A DNA stretch of 64,000 nt, from positions 1,798,001-1,862,000 of the forward strand of contig JAAXNY010000008.1 of assembly GCA_013420905.1 (NCBI GenBank). The letters are read 5' to 3'. The notes under the pieces are model-generated. The model was given only the letters and a program-made list of their open reading frames with translations. It did no database searches and was not told the origin of the DNA. Of this stretch, positions 33,091 through 44,800 are shown one piece after another (position 1 is the first letter of the stretch; the number at the start of each line of letters is the position of its first letter). Source of the DNA: Collybia mongolica (Eukaryota; Basidiomycota; Agaricomycetes; Agaricales; Clitocybaceae). Made by a program: the position numbers and the translations under genes.

Positions 33091-34274
33091 TTAAACTCCG
33101 AGTTTTTGCTTCAGCGAAATGAAATCTTGCGATGCGAGGGTCGACCAAAATTTCGATACATGGTTCATTTCTTTTTTCCCCTCTCTGGAAACGGACGCGT
33201 CATGGGATTTGAGATACTCCATACGTCGCAGGATTAGTAGAAGTGGTCTTACCGGTTCCTTCTTAGCCATTCCGCTCTCATAGCTCCACCCTCTCTCCAA
33301 TCAGTTACAGCCGCATTCACCTGATTTTCTTCGGCCTCCTCCTTCGATTTACCCTTCTTCCGACTGCATCCTGCGTTCCATTCCTCTTTCAAATCTGATT
33401 TCCACCCCCCTTCCATATCCTCTCTCTTAACTACCAGGGTATCTAGTGAAAATTCAGCGAGCTTCTCAATAAGGAATTCAACGACACCAGCGGCGGTCCT
33501 ATTCGGAACAAAAGGGAAGGTGATTTCGAGACGCGGGACACGATCAGGAGTGATAACGAGCAGGCTGCGGCAGAGTGGACAGTCAACAGACTCGTGCCAT
33601 CCACCACAGGCGCGATGTAAACGCGAGAAGAACCATTTGAGTATACATATGGCGCAAAAAGTGTGACCACACTGGCCCGGGTTGAGAGTGTACGGATAAG
33701 CCATGACTTCATAACAGCTATTGGATAAGAGAGTCTAAGTCATGATATGTATATATAGATTTGATAGCTTTACCCACAGTGGACACATGAAATGCTCTTT
33801 TAACTGAGTGAGTATGGTCGACTCTCGCTCCGCTACTTGAGCCAACATCAAGGAAGCCTGTTCTTCTTTTCTTGAGACAGCGGACATGCGCTCTTCGAGT
33901 TCTCCTACTTTCCGCTTGAACTCTTGTTCATTGAGTAAGAGAGCCTTTTCTCGTTTGACTAGGTCTGCGGGTGCTATCCTTTGAGATCGCCGAAGGTCGG
34001 AAGGTCCAGGTGTAGGTAGGCGTGGAACCGACACAGTAACATCGCCACATAGATAGGCACTGACTCCGTCATTTGCCTTCTGTCGCCGTCTTTTAGGCCG
34101 TTGCTGAAGAGACACAGCGAGGCCTTTCAGATTTGTCATGCGACGATCATCGTTAAGCCATGAATATACCATAAAATGTCTGATCCCCCCTTGCAACTCA
34201 CCCTTATTGCCACTGAGTCGCGATGAGCGACGGATGGACTTGGAAGGAGATGGCGGCTTGGGGGCTTTGGGCAT
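33091..34274 (-). CDS. RING-finger (C3HC4) protein
   Basis: A probable E3 ubiquitin ligase or chromatin-linked RING protein. It starts MPKAPKPPSPSKSIRRSSRL with a basic N-terminus. A predicted coiled coil (LLLNEQEFKRKVGELEERMS...LAQVAERESTILTQLKE) is followed directly by the RING: HFMCPLCYEVMAYPY, CGHTFCAICILKWFF and CPLCRSLLVI. A C-terminal part contains DRVPRLEITFPF and a lysine-rich stretch. Introns: GTGAGT...GAAAG near 34,135-34,212; CT|GTGGGT...AATAG within the RING after MCPL; and GTAAGA near 33,250 leading to a last exon that ends SLKQKLGV (TAA at 33091). Without the last intron the protein would stop at 33249. Family assignment beyond RING is not possible from sequence reading. Confidence 0.85.
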
Positions 34275-36586
34275 CACTAGCGACGAGCAAGGGGAGAATG
34301 ACCTGTCTGACCAGTGTTAGCGACGGTATATCCATACAGCCTTTTTAGTCGTCACGTGCTTCACATGTAACATGCCATGATCCCGAACTCTATTTTTGGT
34401 GAAATGGTACATACTGACTGCAGCTTGCTCTAACCTCCGCCCGCCTTTGCCCCTTTACATGACATTGTTTAACCTTACACCAGTTAGATGTACTCAAGGC
34501 ACGCTTTGTGATCAGCAGACATATTCCTTTTGTTGATCAATCTCGGTCATTCCATCAGAGGTCTTGGGATATATACACCTCAGTCTTTGCCATAGTACCT
34601 CAATTTCTAGGAACACTTGCACACCGATTTCGCCAGGAACTTACCATCCTCAAGGTCATTAGTGCTCAATCGTTCAAGGCTCACACAAGGCCTCCGAACC
34701 ACACGAACATGGTTACTTTTCCTAATCCACTATCATCTATTCCACGACACGTCGATGTGCACAGGTGTTCTGAGTGGGCCCTGCTGCTGACGCAACTGAA
34801 ATCCAATTAGCCGGCTGTCATTTTCTTCATCAACACGCACATCGTCCTCGCATCTGCGGTTTATTCGGACAATTCGGGGGGTCCAAGTCCGCCCTTTGTT
34901 GTGAACGGCGGTTAAGTTTTTCCAGATCGGTCTACAGATCTTGTCAACTCACCGTGCTTGAGCGTGGCTCCAAGCTCTGAACAGGGCCTTCGCCCCTGTT
35001 CCTGGAATGTCACGAATAAACGCGTTGTGAGCAAGCAACTCCCATGACTTGTTCGCTGTAATGCGTTCCCCATCAGGTGTCCGAAATATACCGTTTTCGA
35101 AGATGGTGGATTATCATCACGACACAAGGTATGCATCTCGATTACAGTCATCCCCGGCGGTTTAGTGCCGACGTTGCGACCATCTTGGCGGGCATCGACA
35201 CTGACAATGACAATAAACAGGTACATCGCAAGCAATTCCTTCCCCTTTTTCCCCAACGACCACCGTACCCCCACGACCAGGACGCTTCACCCACAGTGAG
35301 GAATATACAAATGTCCATAGCTACTATTCATTCGCCTTTGTGCGCTGTCTCAAATTGCAACCTCGCCACCTCGCCATCTGGATGTGAAAGTTAGGAGCGT
35401 TCGGCCCAATTTTCCGATTACTTTGTCAGGTGATAGGAACCTCAAACCCTCGCCCATGGTACATACAACTGCTCTGGGACACTAAATCAGTAGGTTCCCT
35501 TTAAACACTGACTTGATTGGGAGTCATCTGACTCTATTCCAATTTCTTACAGAAACCCTGATCGAGTGACTTTTCTGACATCTCTATGAAAAATCAGTAA
35601 ATATATATCGCATTGACCCTCACATTTGGCTGGTTACTTGAGTGCTATATAATGACGGAGACCTTTGCATTGACTCAAAATTTCCACATTCCAGCGTTCA
35701 TTCATTTCTCTATCAGGGAGACAGTCTTTCGGTCCCGTTGGAATTAAGAACCCTGTCGCATTCATGCTTTCTCCATGACAAGGTGCTCACGGTTATATTA
35801 TTTTTGACAGTCCAGTTTACGGAAGCACCGGCACTCGGGATCGATTCCGGGTGTCAAGACTTTATCTTCGAAAAATCCAAACAGCCGCGAAACTCGTTTT
35901 GCATACTTCGCCGCACCCGATGGTTCTTCTTCCACTCTACTTCTCAGATGACTACCTTCTCGGTTCACATGAATGTAACGCCCATATACCCAAAATATCA
36001 CTTACAATTGCTTACAATATCAGGTATGGGTAAGTTATCCCTGCCATATAATGACTTCTTTGATCCCATGGCCTGGGCCTCGGGGGAAGATGTCTATGAA
36101 CAAGCTGCACAATGGCCCATGGGTCTCTACGCCAGTTCCCCAGCCTCGAGGTCGTCGTGTTATCATTTTCGGCCCGTCGATCTCCACGTTGTTTCTTTTT
36201 TTTCCTTTGGTGAACCTCCTTTCCGAGCTGGTTCATTGGACCTCCTATGTTGCAGTGTTTGGCAAACCAAGTTGCCGCCACTGACGCTCGATCCTCCCTT
36301 TCCTTTTTCCTAATTGGGACTTCGACGCGTCAACGTTTCAGACCGGCCCATGGGTTTATGTGCACGTTTTATACGCCCACAATCTGCTATCGCCCGATCC
36401 TCACCCTGCCCATTTTTACTTCCGTATCGCGTATTTTTTTCTTCCACTTTCCCCACATAAAATTTACACGGCTTCCTCAAAGTGGCGATAATCTAGACAA
36501 TAGTTCAGGATACCGAACACTTCTTTTTTCCCCACTTCCACAACTGGTTGGCTCCTCGTTGACCGTTTTCTCTAAACCAACCCTCG
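34275..36586. other. Gene-poor stretch with possible gene remnants
   Basis: No convincing gene. Near 35,020-35,220 the plus strand gives protein-like pieces (SNSHDLFAVMRSPSGVRNIP and HPRRFSADVATILAGIDTDN) separated by only about 19 bases that carry GT...AG ends, too short for a normal intron. This may be a broken gene. The rest, 35,640-36,590, is C/T-rich with long pyrimidine runs, likely leader or promoter DNA. Confidence 0.35.
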
Positions 36587-37716
36587 TTAGTAATGCGCCG
36601 AAACATGATATTTCCCCCGAAACGTGGGGTATGACCAAGGTATGACCATCAACCAGGAATGCGACTTGAACTTAGAAAGCCGAGATATTCCTGCCCGGCA
36701 TCGAAGACCTTCGCTGGATGACCATAGTCCCCGCTTATTGATGGGTGAGAGGGCCCTAGATCCGACGTAACCGGAATTTCGGGAGTCGTATACGTTTGGG
36801 CACAGAGAAGATGGGTCGCTGCCGCTGGCATTCGGTTGACTACGGTCTTGGGTCTGAGATCTGAGGTTTCGAGGAGGTCTGATTGTGTGCACTTTCGTCA
36901 TTGACGCATTGGAGAGTAGTCGAGGAAGGGTGGATCTGTCAGGTGTCACGAACCTGCACCCTGAACCGATCACTTCTCGGAAGACGGCAGTGGTGATCGG
37001 ACGGAAGCATATCGCTTTGACGCCTCCAGTCCCATACCGTGTGCGAGGGACACTTCACCTCGAGCTTGGGGGTCAATTCTTCAAAATTCCAGCTTGCAAC
37101 CCTCTGATGTATATATATGTATATATATATATATATATGCATATATGGCGTGAGACAGACAGGGGGAGCATAGTTACGGATGTCGTCTCGCCTTTTGACT
37201 GGACATTGGGGAGTGGTTCGATTTGGAAGTGCGGGGAGCACCTGGGAAAGAGAGGTCAAGTTTTGAAACGAAGGTGATCGTGGATCTTGTTTGGCAATGG
37301 TTTGCAGGTCTTATTTGTACTTGATTAAAAGACCACAGATCCCACGGGCCGGCTCCTCATATGGCATTATTGCGTCCAGCTCGGGGAGACATCGAGCAAC
37401 AAATTTTCGTGCTTGGCCCCCCGCCGTCGTGTTCCTAGAAATACGGAGATATATTAGCAAGCGCTCAGGGTATGGTATGCGGAAGAGGGCGGAAAGAATG
37501 CGAAGATGAGAGAGGTGGTGGTGGGTGCGCGGATGCGAAAAAGAATTCTCCGACCGAAATATAGTGATACGGAAAGAAATGGGTTGCCGCAAGCTGTTCT
37601 TCTGCTGCGGTGTCGTCGCTGTGGATATGATGATGATCTAGAAATAATTTGTTTGTTGAACAAGGGAGTCGGGTGATTTGAGTGGCAGATACAGGGTCGT
37701 CCGAATTGGACGACAT
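36587..37716 (-). CDS. Possible small gene, not recognised
   Basis: The best part is a two-exon reading from ATG at 37716 (MSSNSDDPVSATQITRLPCS) through a phase-matched intron (37570-37435) to GGQARKFVARCLPELDAIMP and a stop at 37311. A strong acceptor with CTTGAC branch point and pyrimidine tract near 37,235 suggests a further exon (HFQIEPLPNVQSKGETTSV), then an intron containing the (AT)n tract. A long open frame follows downstream (FREVIGSGCRFVTPDRSTLP...NASGSDPSSLCPNVYDSRNS) to 36587. I cannot join all parts with certainty. It is divergent from the C2H2 gene with ~220-330 bp between starts. No family recognised. Confidence 0.35.
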
Positions 37717-37938
37717 GCTTCTAGAAGTTCCAGAAGGAGAAGGGATCTGGGATGATGATGTTATTTTGATTCAAATAATAATAATGATTGTTCGGTCAGA
37801 GTTCGTGCTCTAACCGTGACTTTGCTAAGGGTTGGCACTCATTAATCCCTGTGACAAGTCACGCGCTCAGATCGAGATTACGACATAAGCGGAAGCTTCT
37901 GCGTTTACAAGACAAGAACTCAAATTCACGCTCGAAGC

Positions 37939-40203
37939 TTGCACTCCTCCAACGGATCCATTCTGGCCCTATCTCGCCATTTAATTGTCCCCGTCCTTCC
38001 GCCTCCCTTAAATCCTCCTCATTCTTTTTTTCGTCCCGAGTCTCCTTCAATGGTCCCCCACCTACTCTCACACCCGCCACATCTTCATATTCCAAAATAT
38101 ATATCAGACTACACCTCTCCTCACCTTCTGTCGCGTCCAAAACTCTCCCCTCCATCTTACTTTGCTGACATCCCCCATCTCGTCTCGTCTAGTATTTCTC
38201 CGGTCGAGTCTGCCTCTCCGGCAACTGTGGACGACGATATTTCGTCTCCACATTCCCCACTGGGTGGCTCTGCAAATTACCACTATGCCAATCGCGCCTC
38301 GGCCTCTTTCGACTCACCAATATCTCCTTCAAAAATGTATGAGCATGCCTCGCAGAGCACAGATTATTTACCCGCCCCGAATCCTTACCAACCGGCACCA
38401 ACCTCCCAGGACAACTACGAGATTAATAACGCTAGCAATCTCGTGAGAGGCTCCGACGCCCCAACGCCATATCCCACAAATTCCCCATCTCCTGCCAATC
38501 TCAACCCTTCATCGTTTCCTCATCCTCTGAGCGCGTCTCACCCGCAGGAAAGGCTGTCCCAGGCAACCTTTCCATCATCATCATCATATCAATCTGTGGA
38601 AGATCGTTTCGATGAATCCTCCGACGCTATGCAGCATCGCTATTCTCGCAGTTCACTTGCCAATAAATATTCTGGCGACAGCAACCCGTACTCCCAAAAT
38701 AATAATTTATTGGACCACAGACGCATGTCTGAACCTGCAATCTTAGGCAGCACAAACGTTTATGCTGCACAGTCGCAAGACTCTGGGGTATCTCAACGAA
38801 TTCAACAATTTAATTTCAACCCTCCGGCGCTGAACCCTCCGCGTTCTTCCGGTTCCGCCTATGTGCCCTCCCTACAGCGAGGAGCGAGCATCGGCTCTCT
38901 CCGCGACCTTCGTAATTTCGAATATCCATCTCAATCCCAGTCAAATTACTCGGGCTGGAAAGGCGATAACGAGTCCCATCGACAGTCACATCTGGACCCG
39001 TATCACGGTGATGACGGATTCGACGACCAAATTTCTCCGTTACAGCCCAATTTTTCGGAAGGACTGGATTCACCGGGTCTCCAATACTCATCTATGGCAG
39101 ATAGTCACTATGGCCCCTCTCCGCCAGGGACGGGAACCTCAACCTCATCGGCGCCGATCATGAGTCCTGCGCTTGATGCTGGTCATAGTCCCAGAGACGC
39201 GAACAGCAAGACATACTCCTTTGTGGCGTTACCCGGTAATGCGGTCAAGAAGCGACCGCGGAGGAGGTATGACGAGATTGAGCGACTTTACCAATGCTCC
39301 TGGCCTGATTGTAATAAGGCTTATGGGACCCTAAATCATTTAAACGCTCATGTTACAATGCAAAAACATGGCCCCAAGAGGAGTCCAAACGGTACGTCGT
39401 TCTCAATTTCTATCTACCACGTTACCGGATCCCAAACTGTCCAACTCCCTTGCTTTTGTCTCCAACTCACTAATATATATATATATATTACAGAATTCAA
39501 GGAGCTCAGAAAGCAATGGCGGAAAGCCAAAAAGGATTCCGAATCCCCGGTGGGGGGAGCATTACGTCGCCCGAGTTTGTCCCAACGGCATGATGGACAT
39601 GATGCTTACACACACCGTCGATATGATTCAAATATCTATTCGAGTTCCTCCGTATACAATCGGGCATCTCATCACCAAATCACTGGGCTGCCATCCACCT
39701 TGCCCGTCTTACACACGAGCTCTGGGGAGAGATTTCCAGTTTCTGTCGACGATATCCGGTATCCCCTTGATGAACGCGACGATCAATTTGCCGCCTACCC
39801 CACCACTGCGAGGCAACGGTATAGCAGCAGTACACCCGCATCATGGCATAGCGGATCTGTGCTGTCATCTCGAACAGGCCCACACCAGTATCTGTCGTCA
39901 TCACTTCCCACCCATTCCCATGTTCACAACAACCATCTTCCCCATCCAAACACACAGCAGACGCAACCTCAGTCCCATTCGCCCGGTTCCCAGTCACCTC
40001 TCCTTATGGCGATGAATCGCCTACCACCAGACAGTACACTATTAACCCCGCTGCCCGGATATCAACCAGAGTCCCTCCTCCCACCATTACAGCTTAACGG
40101 CAATATGAACTATCCTCAGGGCAGTTTTGAAATTTACGAGGATGATGGACGTCCCAGCACAGGACATACAAGCGTCGGCCAAGGAAGCGGGGACGAATAT
40201 TGA
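37939..40203 (+). CDS. C2H2 zinc-finger transcription factor
   Basis: A long, disordered, S/P/Q/H-rich protein with one clear DNA-binding motif, YQCSWPDCNKAYGTLNHLNAHVTMQKH (C-x4-C-x12-H-x5-H), preceded by the basic KKRPRRRYDEIERL and followed by KELRKQWRKAKKD. That flanking arrangement is known from a family of fungal C2H2 regulators. A 102 bp intron (39392-39493, GTACGT...TTACAG) separates SPN from EFKELRK; it is a multiple of three and contains no stop. Two in-frame starts are possible: 37939 (MHSSNGS) or 38049 (MVPHLL); the second gives a more usual N-terminus. TGA at 40201-40203. Targets unknown. Confidence 0.85.
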   Translation: MHSSNGSILALSRHLIVPVLPPPLNPPHSFFRPESPSMVPHLLSHPPHLHIPKYISDYTSPHLLSRPKLSPPSYFADIPHLVSSSISPVESASPATVDDDISSPHSPLGGSANYHYANRASASFDSPISPSKMYEHASQSTDYLPAPNPYQPAPTSQDNYEINNASNLVRGSDAPTPYPTNSPSPANLNPSSFPHPLSASHPQERLSQATFPSSSSYQSVEDRFDESSDAMQHRYSRSSLANKYSGDSNPYSQNNNLLDHRRMSEPAILGSTNVYAAQSQDSGVSQRIQQFNFNPPALNPPRSSGSAYVPSLQRGASIGSLRDLRNFEYPSQSQSNYSGWKGDNESHRQSHLDPYHGDDGFDDQISPLQPNFSEGLDSPGLQYSSMADSHYGPSPPGTGTSTSSAPIMSPALDAGHSPRDANSKTYSFVALPGNAVKKRPRRRYDEIERLYQCSWPDCNKAYGTLNHLNAHVTMQKHGPKRSPNGTSFSISIYHVTGSQTVQLPCFCLQLTNIYIYITEFKELRKQWRKAKKDSESPVGGALRRPSLSQRHDGHDAYTHRRYDSNIYSSSSVYNRASHHQITGLPSTLPVLHTSSGERFPVSVDDIRYPLDERDDQFAAYPTTARQRYSSSTPASWHSGSVLSSRTGPHQYLSSSLPTHSHVHNNHLPHPNTQQTQPQSHSPGSQSPLLMAMNRLPPDSTLLTPLPGYQPESLLPPLQLNGNMNYPQGSFEIYEDDGRPSTGHTSVGQGSGDEY

Positions 40204-42372
40204 AACCCACCGTCACACTGGCTTGTATCATTCTCCACTCAACAATACCTGACCATCTATATCCTTTATATTATTTCCAGTATTATCCTGCACTTTTTGA
40301 ACACCCCGGCCACACATCGACCCGGATATCTTTCGCACATAATTTGTCACTGTCGATATACTCCTTTCATCTATTCATAATACACCGCCGTTCTACCTTA
40401 CAGTCGTAAAATTTGCTGCATATACTTTTGTCTATATATTTATCCCCCGCGTACACTACGTTATATCGCTCTGATCATTGCATGCATTATCTTCCCAGCT
40501 ATTCAAATGTATATTACATCGACATATACTTTACCCACCTCCGTTTCATAAGACGAATTACTTGCCTGCATCTTCTTGGTGTAATAGGGACAATGTATAC
40601 TGCAAACTACCAACTATACTTCTTTTTGTGACACCAGTTCTCCAACATTCTTCAATTGTAGATCATCGAATGTGGTCTCAAATATCGTGAAACAATCCGA
40701 GGATGCCGTCAAAAGAAGAGCCCTTTGGATCCCGTTGTTTTGACATGCTTCTTGAAGGGTCCAAAGAATGTTGATCCAAATCACCCGAATTGCCTCATCC
40801 TGATTAATCGCTTCACGGTCGATCCCAAACAAATAACGCCTGATAGGAATACATACGTAAATGCCACGCGTCGACGTATCTCATCATCGAAGAACCGAAA
40901 ACAGCTGGCGAAGCACAGAGTAGACAAACATACATATTCCAAGGGGGCTTCGATCTTTTTTCTCTTAATGATGACAGTGTTTGTAACAAACAAAGAATAA
41001 AGTCATGCCACTGTCAATGCGTCACCTGGCTCGTGTCCCTGCGTGAGCTTGGAATCATCTACATCGTGTTTCGGCAAGCATTTATTTTCGTCGGTCTTCT
41101 TGTCCACTGATCTACCTTAAGGTAAGGCTTCGCTCCCTCCGGGACACTGGATTTGAACATTGGAGTATAGGAGAAAGACTTCAGATTCAGTGGAGTTCTC
41201 TGAGACTTCTATGAAACATGATGCTCAATAGATATTGGCGCTTGCGATGGGATCGAATAACTGTCCATGATTGGTGACACTTTGTGGAGCCGAAACGGAG
41301 TAACGGAGCGATGTTTCCTGCGACAGGGATCCTGGAAAATAGGATTTTCAACAGATAAAGTTGAAACTGTTGAGGTGAACATAGAATTTCCCCGGGTCGA
41401 GGAGGTGCAGTGCCCGACCCGAATAGCAGAGGCGAGCAAGGTGTTCTTGATGTTTATCGAATTCCCGGTGACCCACGAAAGAACACGGAGTCACGGATAT
41501 GCCTTAGTACACCGAGATCAAAATTATAAGCAACAATTGGAAAACTCGTGATGGAAAATTACTTTTCCTAAAAAAAACTGGACGTGTTGATGGCAGTGGG
41601 CGGTCCCATCGTGTGTTACGAGCGCTGATCAAGTCACAGGACATTCCTCTTTACCGGAAATGGGATCAACTTGAGGATGTAGATTTCCAGCGATGTCCCC
41701 GAAAATCCGCATGGTTGGTGGCAGGATCTGTTATCCCATTCGTCGGCGTACAAGCTCGGTCTGTCTCTATGCGGACACCCTATCCATTGATGACCGAGTA
41801 GCAATACGGCAGTGGTGTCATATACTTAGAGCAGCTTTTCCCCATCACCGTAAACTGGGTAGAATCGAGATGTTTCGGCGAACGAGCCCCTTCGACTCCG
41901 AAGAAGTTCTGAAGCTAGGTTGAACGAAACAGAACACTCGTTAAACAAGATATACACCGATGATAACGGTCACCGCGGAAGTCATGAACCAGTGGCTGAA
42001 CTGGTTCCACGAAAAACTGCAATCACCGGATGAATACAAAGAGCAAAAAGAGCGCAGAAATGTCAGCCATAATCACGAAGTGGCAACCACTTGTCATTGT
42101 AACAACGTAATCACCGCTTGTAGTCACGACCGAAAGTCATGTGAGCACCCAGCACAAGGATCACGTGAGCTACCGGGCTATGACGCCAATACGGTTACTG
42201 CGCATGAAGTGCCCCAATCTCATTCTACTTGCATTTGCATTCATAACAAATCGCATCTTACTTCTCCTCCTCCTTTGAAATATCTGTATATAATCCAGCT
42301 CATCGACATCAAGCATCACATAATCACCAATCATCGTGACCGCCATAGCCGTTGCCAACTTCGCCTATCAAG
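40204..42372. other. Intergenic; possible decayed fragments
   Basis: The left part is an AT-rich 3' flank of the C2H2 gene. A minus-strand open stretch near 40,614-40,832 (IWINILWTLQEACQNNGIQR) and plus-strand open stretches at 41,267-41,551 and 41,613-41,923 look weakly coding but have no model or family. About 200 bp before the next start lies a TCACGTGA palindrome (near 42,162), a candidate E-box-type site. Confidence 0.35.
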
Positions 42373-44619
42373 ATGCCCACCTTTGCCGAGATCCCTGTTG
42401 AAGTGTTCATCGACAATTTTCTGCCAAATCTACCTGTGGCGGCCGTATTGCGTCTCACATGTACCAACAAGGTATACGCACAGCGTGTTTCTCAGCAAGG
42501 GTTGTGGCTTGACCAATATCGTAGTTCTTCGCGGTAGTCTGTTCAGACGATACATTCTGGAAACGAAAACTCAAAAGTGATTTCAACTTTTCGGGGACAG
42601 AGACAGCCCGTGTTAGCGGCTGGAAGTTCATCTACCGTGGTTTATTCAATCCTCGAGGTGACTGCAATTTTTTTTACGTGTTCGCACCTCGATAAGCTAA
42701 ACCTTTGGAATGCAAGTTTATGTTTGGGGGTCCGTTTTCTCATCTGGTGGAACGCGATATCACTCATGCCTGGTTGCAGCGAGAAGTCTAATGGAAGACT
42801 AGGCTTGCAAAGGTTTCCAAAAACAGTTTTACATGATGTTCCATTTCCAACCCGACTTCACATCCCCAATTCTCGGATAGTAAATATTGTCGCTGGCGGA
42901 ATGTGAGCTTATATTCAGATACACGATCAATACTTTTTACGAACTGTCGCGATAGGTCATTCCACGCTTTGGATTCCGAAGGAAACATTCATGTTTGGGG
43001 TGAGTTAGTCGGATTTCTCCGTGGTCAATGAAGTATTGACTTCAATAAATCGTTTTCATACCTCCAGGCGCAATGGATGGTTCAATATACGCTCTGAACA
43101 GTGACGGTTTTTCAGAAGCAGGGAAATGTGCCAATACTCCTCTAAGGTTGCGAATGCCATCCCCAACACGGAGCATCAGGTAGGCATGACAGGATTGATA
43201 CTGGCAAAATATTTACCTCCACCAGCTGTGGTCGGTTACACGCTTCCTCTTTGGATTCTCAGAACCGAGTCTGGACGTTTTTGAATTGGGGACGTCCATT
43301 TTGGTTATCCTGCCAGTCGCTCACGGATCCTTCATCGAAACCAATACAGGTTGAGTGTGGGTGGGGATTTTCCTGTATACTTACTCAATTGGGCGACGTT
43401 CTGGTTTGGTGGCCCTTCTCTGGGATCATGAAAGATCGCATTCAGAGAGCGAACGAGGAAATGGACGCACAGGGCGATAAAAAAGCCAACCAAGATGCCG
43501 ACAATGTCATACCTTGCGCAACTTGGGCCCTGGATGTTGAACCCATCCAACTACCTTCTATCCCCTCCCTTCCGACCCTCGATAACGAAAGCAGTAACGA
43601 GGAGAATCCAACACGGCTTGTCAAGCTTGCTGGGCTTGATCGTTATGTCATAGGACTAACAAACAAAGGGCACGTTTTGAAATTTGGTTCTCTTGACGAC
43701 GAGCTGAGCGTCGTCCGAGGCAATTGGGAATATGTGAGATTTATAAATTAATGTTCGTTTAAACATAATAATGACACTCGTTTACAGCTACCCAAGTACA
43801 GCGAAGTTGTTAAAGTTCGCCAACATCCGACGTTCTCAAAATCTGGCATAGAACCTCCAAATGCTCTGCACATTACACATGTATGTCCTTTTATCAGATT
43901 TGCGGCTGAAGTTTGATCCATACATAGGTTTCGGCCAATTTCTTGAATTTCACTGCATATTCTGCTGGCGATAATTCAGTCGTACTGATGGGAAATATTG
44001 ATACTGATGCTATGTCTCAACCAAAGATCATTCCGGAGCTACAGAATAAGGATGTCATTTCTGTAGATATTGGAGACTACCACAATATCGCATTGACATC
44101 GAAAGGGAAGGTCCTAACATGGGGCGCGTATTCTGCTGGTGCGTTAGGGCTCGGAGACCCTACTACCCTCCCGCCAGGAACACCAGGGGCTTTTCGGACC
44201 GAAGATCGTAGATTATTAGCTATCGACCGCGCACGAGGCGAGCCACCCGCCGTTGAAGTACCAACTGAGGTCAGGTTTGACCACGGATGGAAACGAAACA
44301 AGGAACGGTTTTGTTTCGCTATTGCTGCTGCCGGTTGGCATACTGGGGCACTTGTTATTGACCTCGAGGTACGATGTGTTGGCGTGCCTTTACATTGCAT
44401 CAACTAAATCAGTTATAGCCTGACACTATCGATGAAACGGACGAGGAACTGGAACTGGAAGGACAAGAAATTCCGGGCCCTTCTCGGGGTTCAAGGTTTC
44501 CAGCAGATGCACCAGGACAGGCTCCGCCAATCATACCTTTCCCAGGAATATTTCGTATAGGGCATGCTGGCAGGGGTCGTGGCGGAGGCTTCGGCGGCTT
44601 CAGTGATTCGAGCGAATAA
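42373..44619 (+). CDS. F-box protein with RCC1-like repeats (Saf1-like)
   Basis: The N-terminus is an F-box (TFAEIPVEVFIDNFLPNLPV, then LRLTCTNK|FFAVVCSDDTFWKRKL across an intron), the part that binds Skp1 in SCF ubiquitin ligases. The rest is a beta-propeller of RCC1-type repeats, e.g. RIVNIVAGGMSFHALDSEGN, HVWGAMDGSIYAL, SCGRLHASSLDSQNRVWTF, VISVDIGDYHNIALTSKGKV and LTWGAYSAGALGLGD. The tail is Gly/Arg-rich (GHAGRGRGGGFGGFSDSSE). Yeast Saf1 has the same architecture and targets adenine deaminase Aah1 for degradation; that substrate is only an analogy here. About ten exons, all with normal splice sites. Confidence 0.87.
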
Positions 44620-44723
44620 ATATATCATTAACAGATAATCTTGAAGTTCGAAGGATACTTATGTAGTCTTTTAAGGAAAATCTAAATTTTTGTTCGAAAA
44701 TTCCTAAACGAAAGAAAAACAAT

Positions 44724-44800
44724 GGGCCTGACTGGGAATTGAACCCAGGACCTCCTCGAAATTACCCTAACAAGGAATCATACTACTAGACCATCAGGCC
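44724..44800 (-). tRNA. tRNA-Pro(AGG)-like gene, shortened anticodon-loop insert
   Basis: The minus strand folds as a tRNA: acceptor GGCCTGA/TCAGGCC plus C, D arm GGTCTAGTAGTATGATT, anticodon stem CCTTG/CGAGG, T arm CCTGGGTTCAATTCCCAG. The anticodon loop reads TTAGGG-TAATT-T: anticodon AGG with only five extra bases where the sister copy has 18. Five bases is too short for a normal tRNA intron, so this copy is probably a pseudogene or a deletion derivative. Confidence 0.55.

Noticed and set aside
35020..35220. A gene with a 19-base intron
   Set aside because: GT...AG bounds and two protein-like flanks exist, but 19 bases is far below workable intron length in these fungi, and no start or further exons could be connected.
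35642..36313. A 223-codon plus-strand reading frame
   Set aside because: The composition follows C/T-rich DNA, there are no motifs, and no splice or family support; it looks like an untranslated flank.
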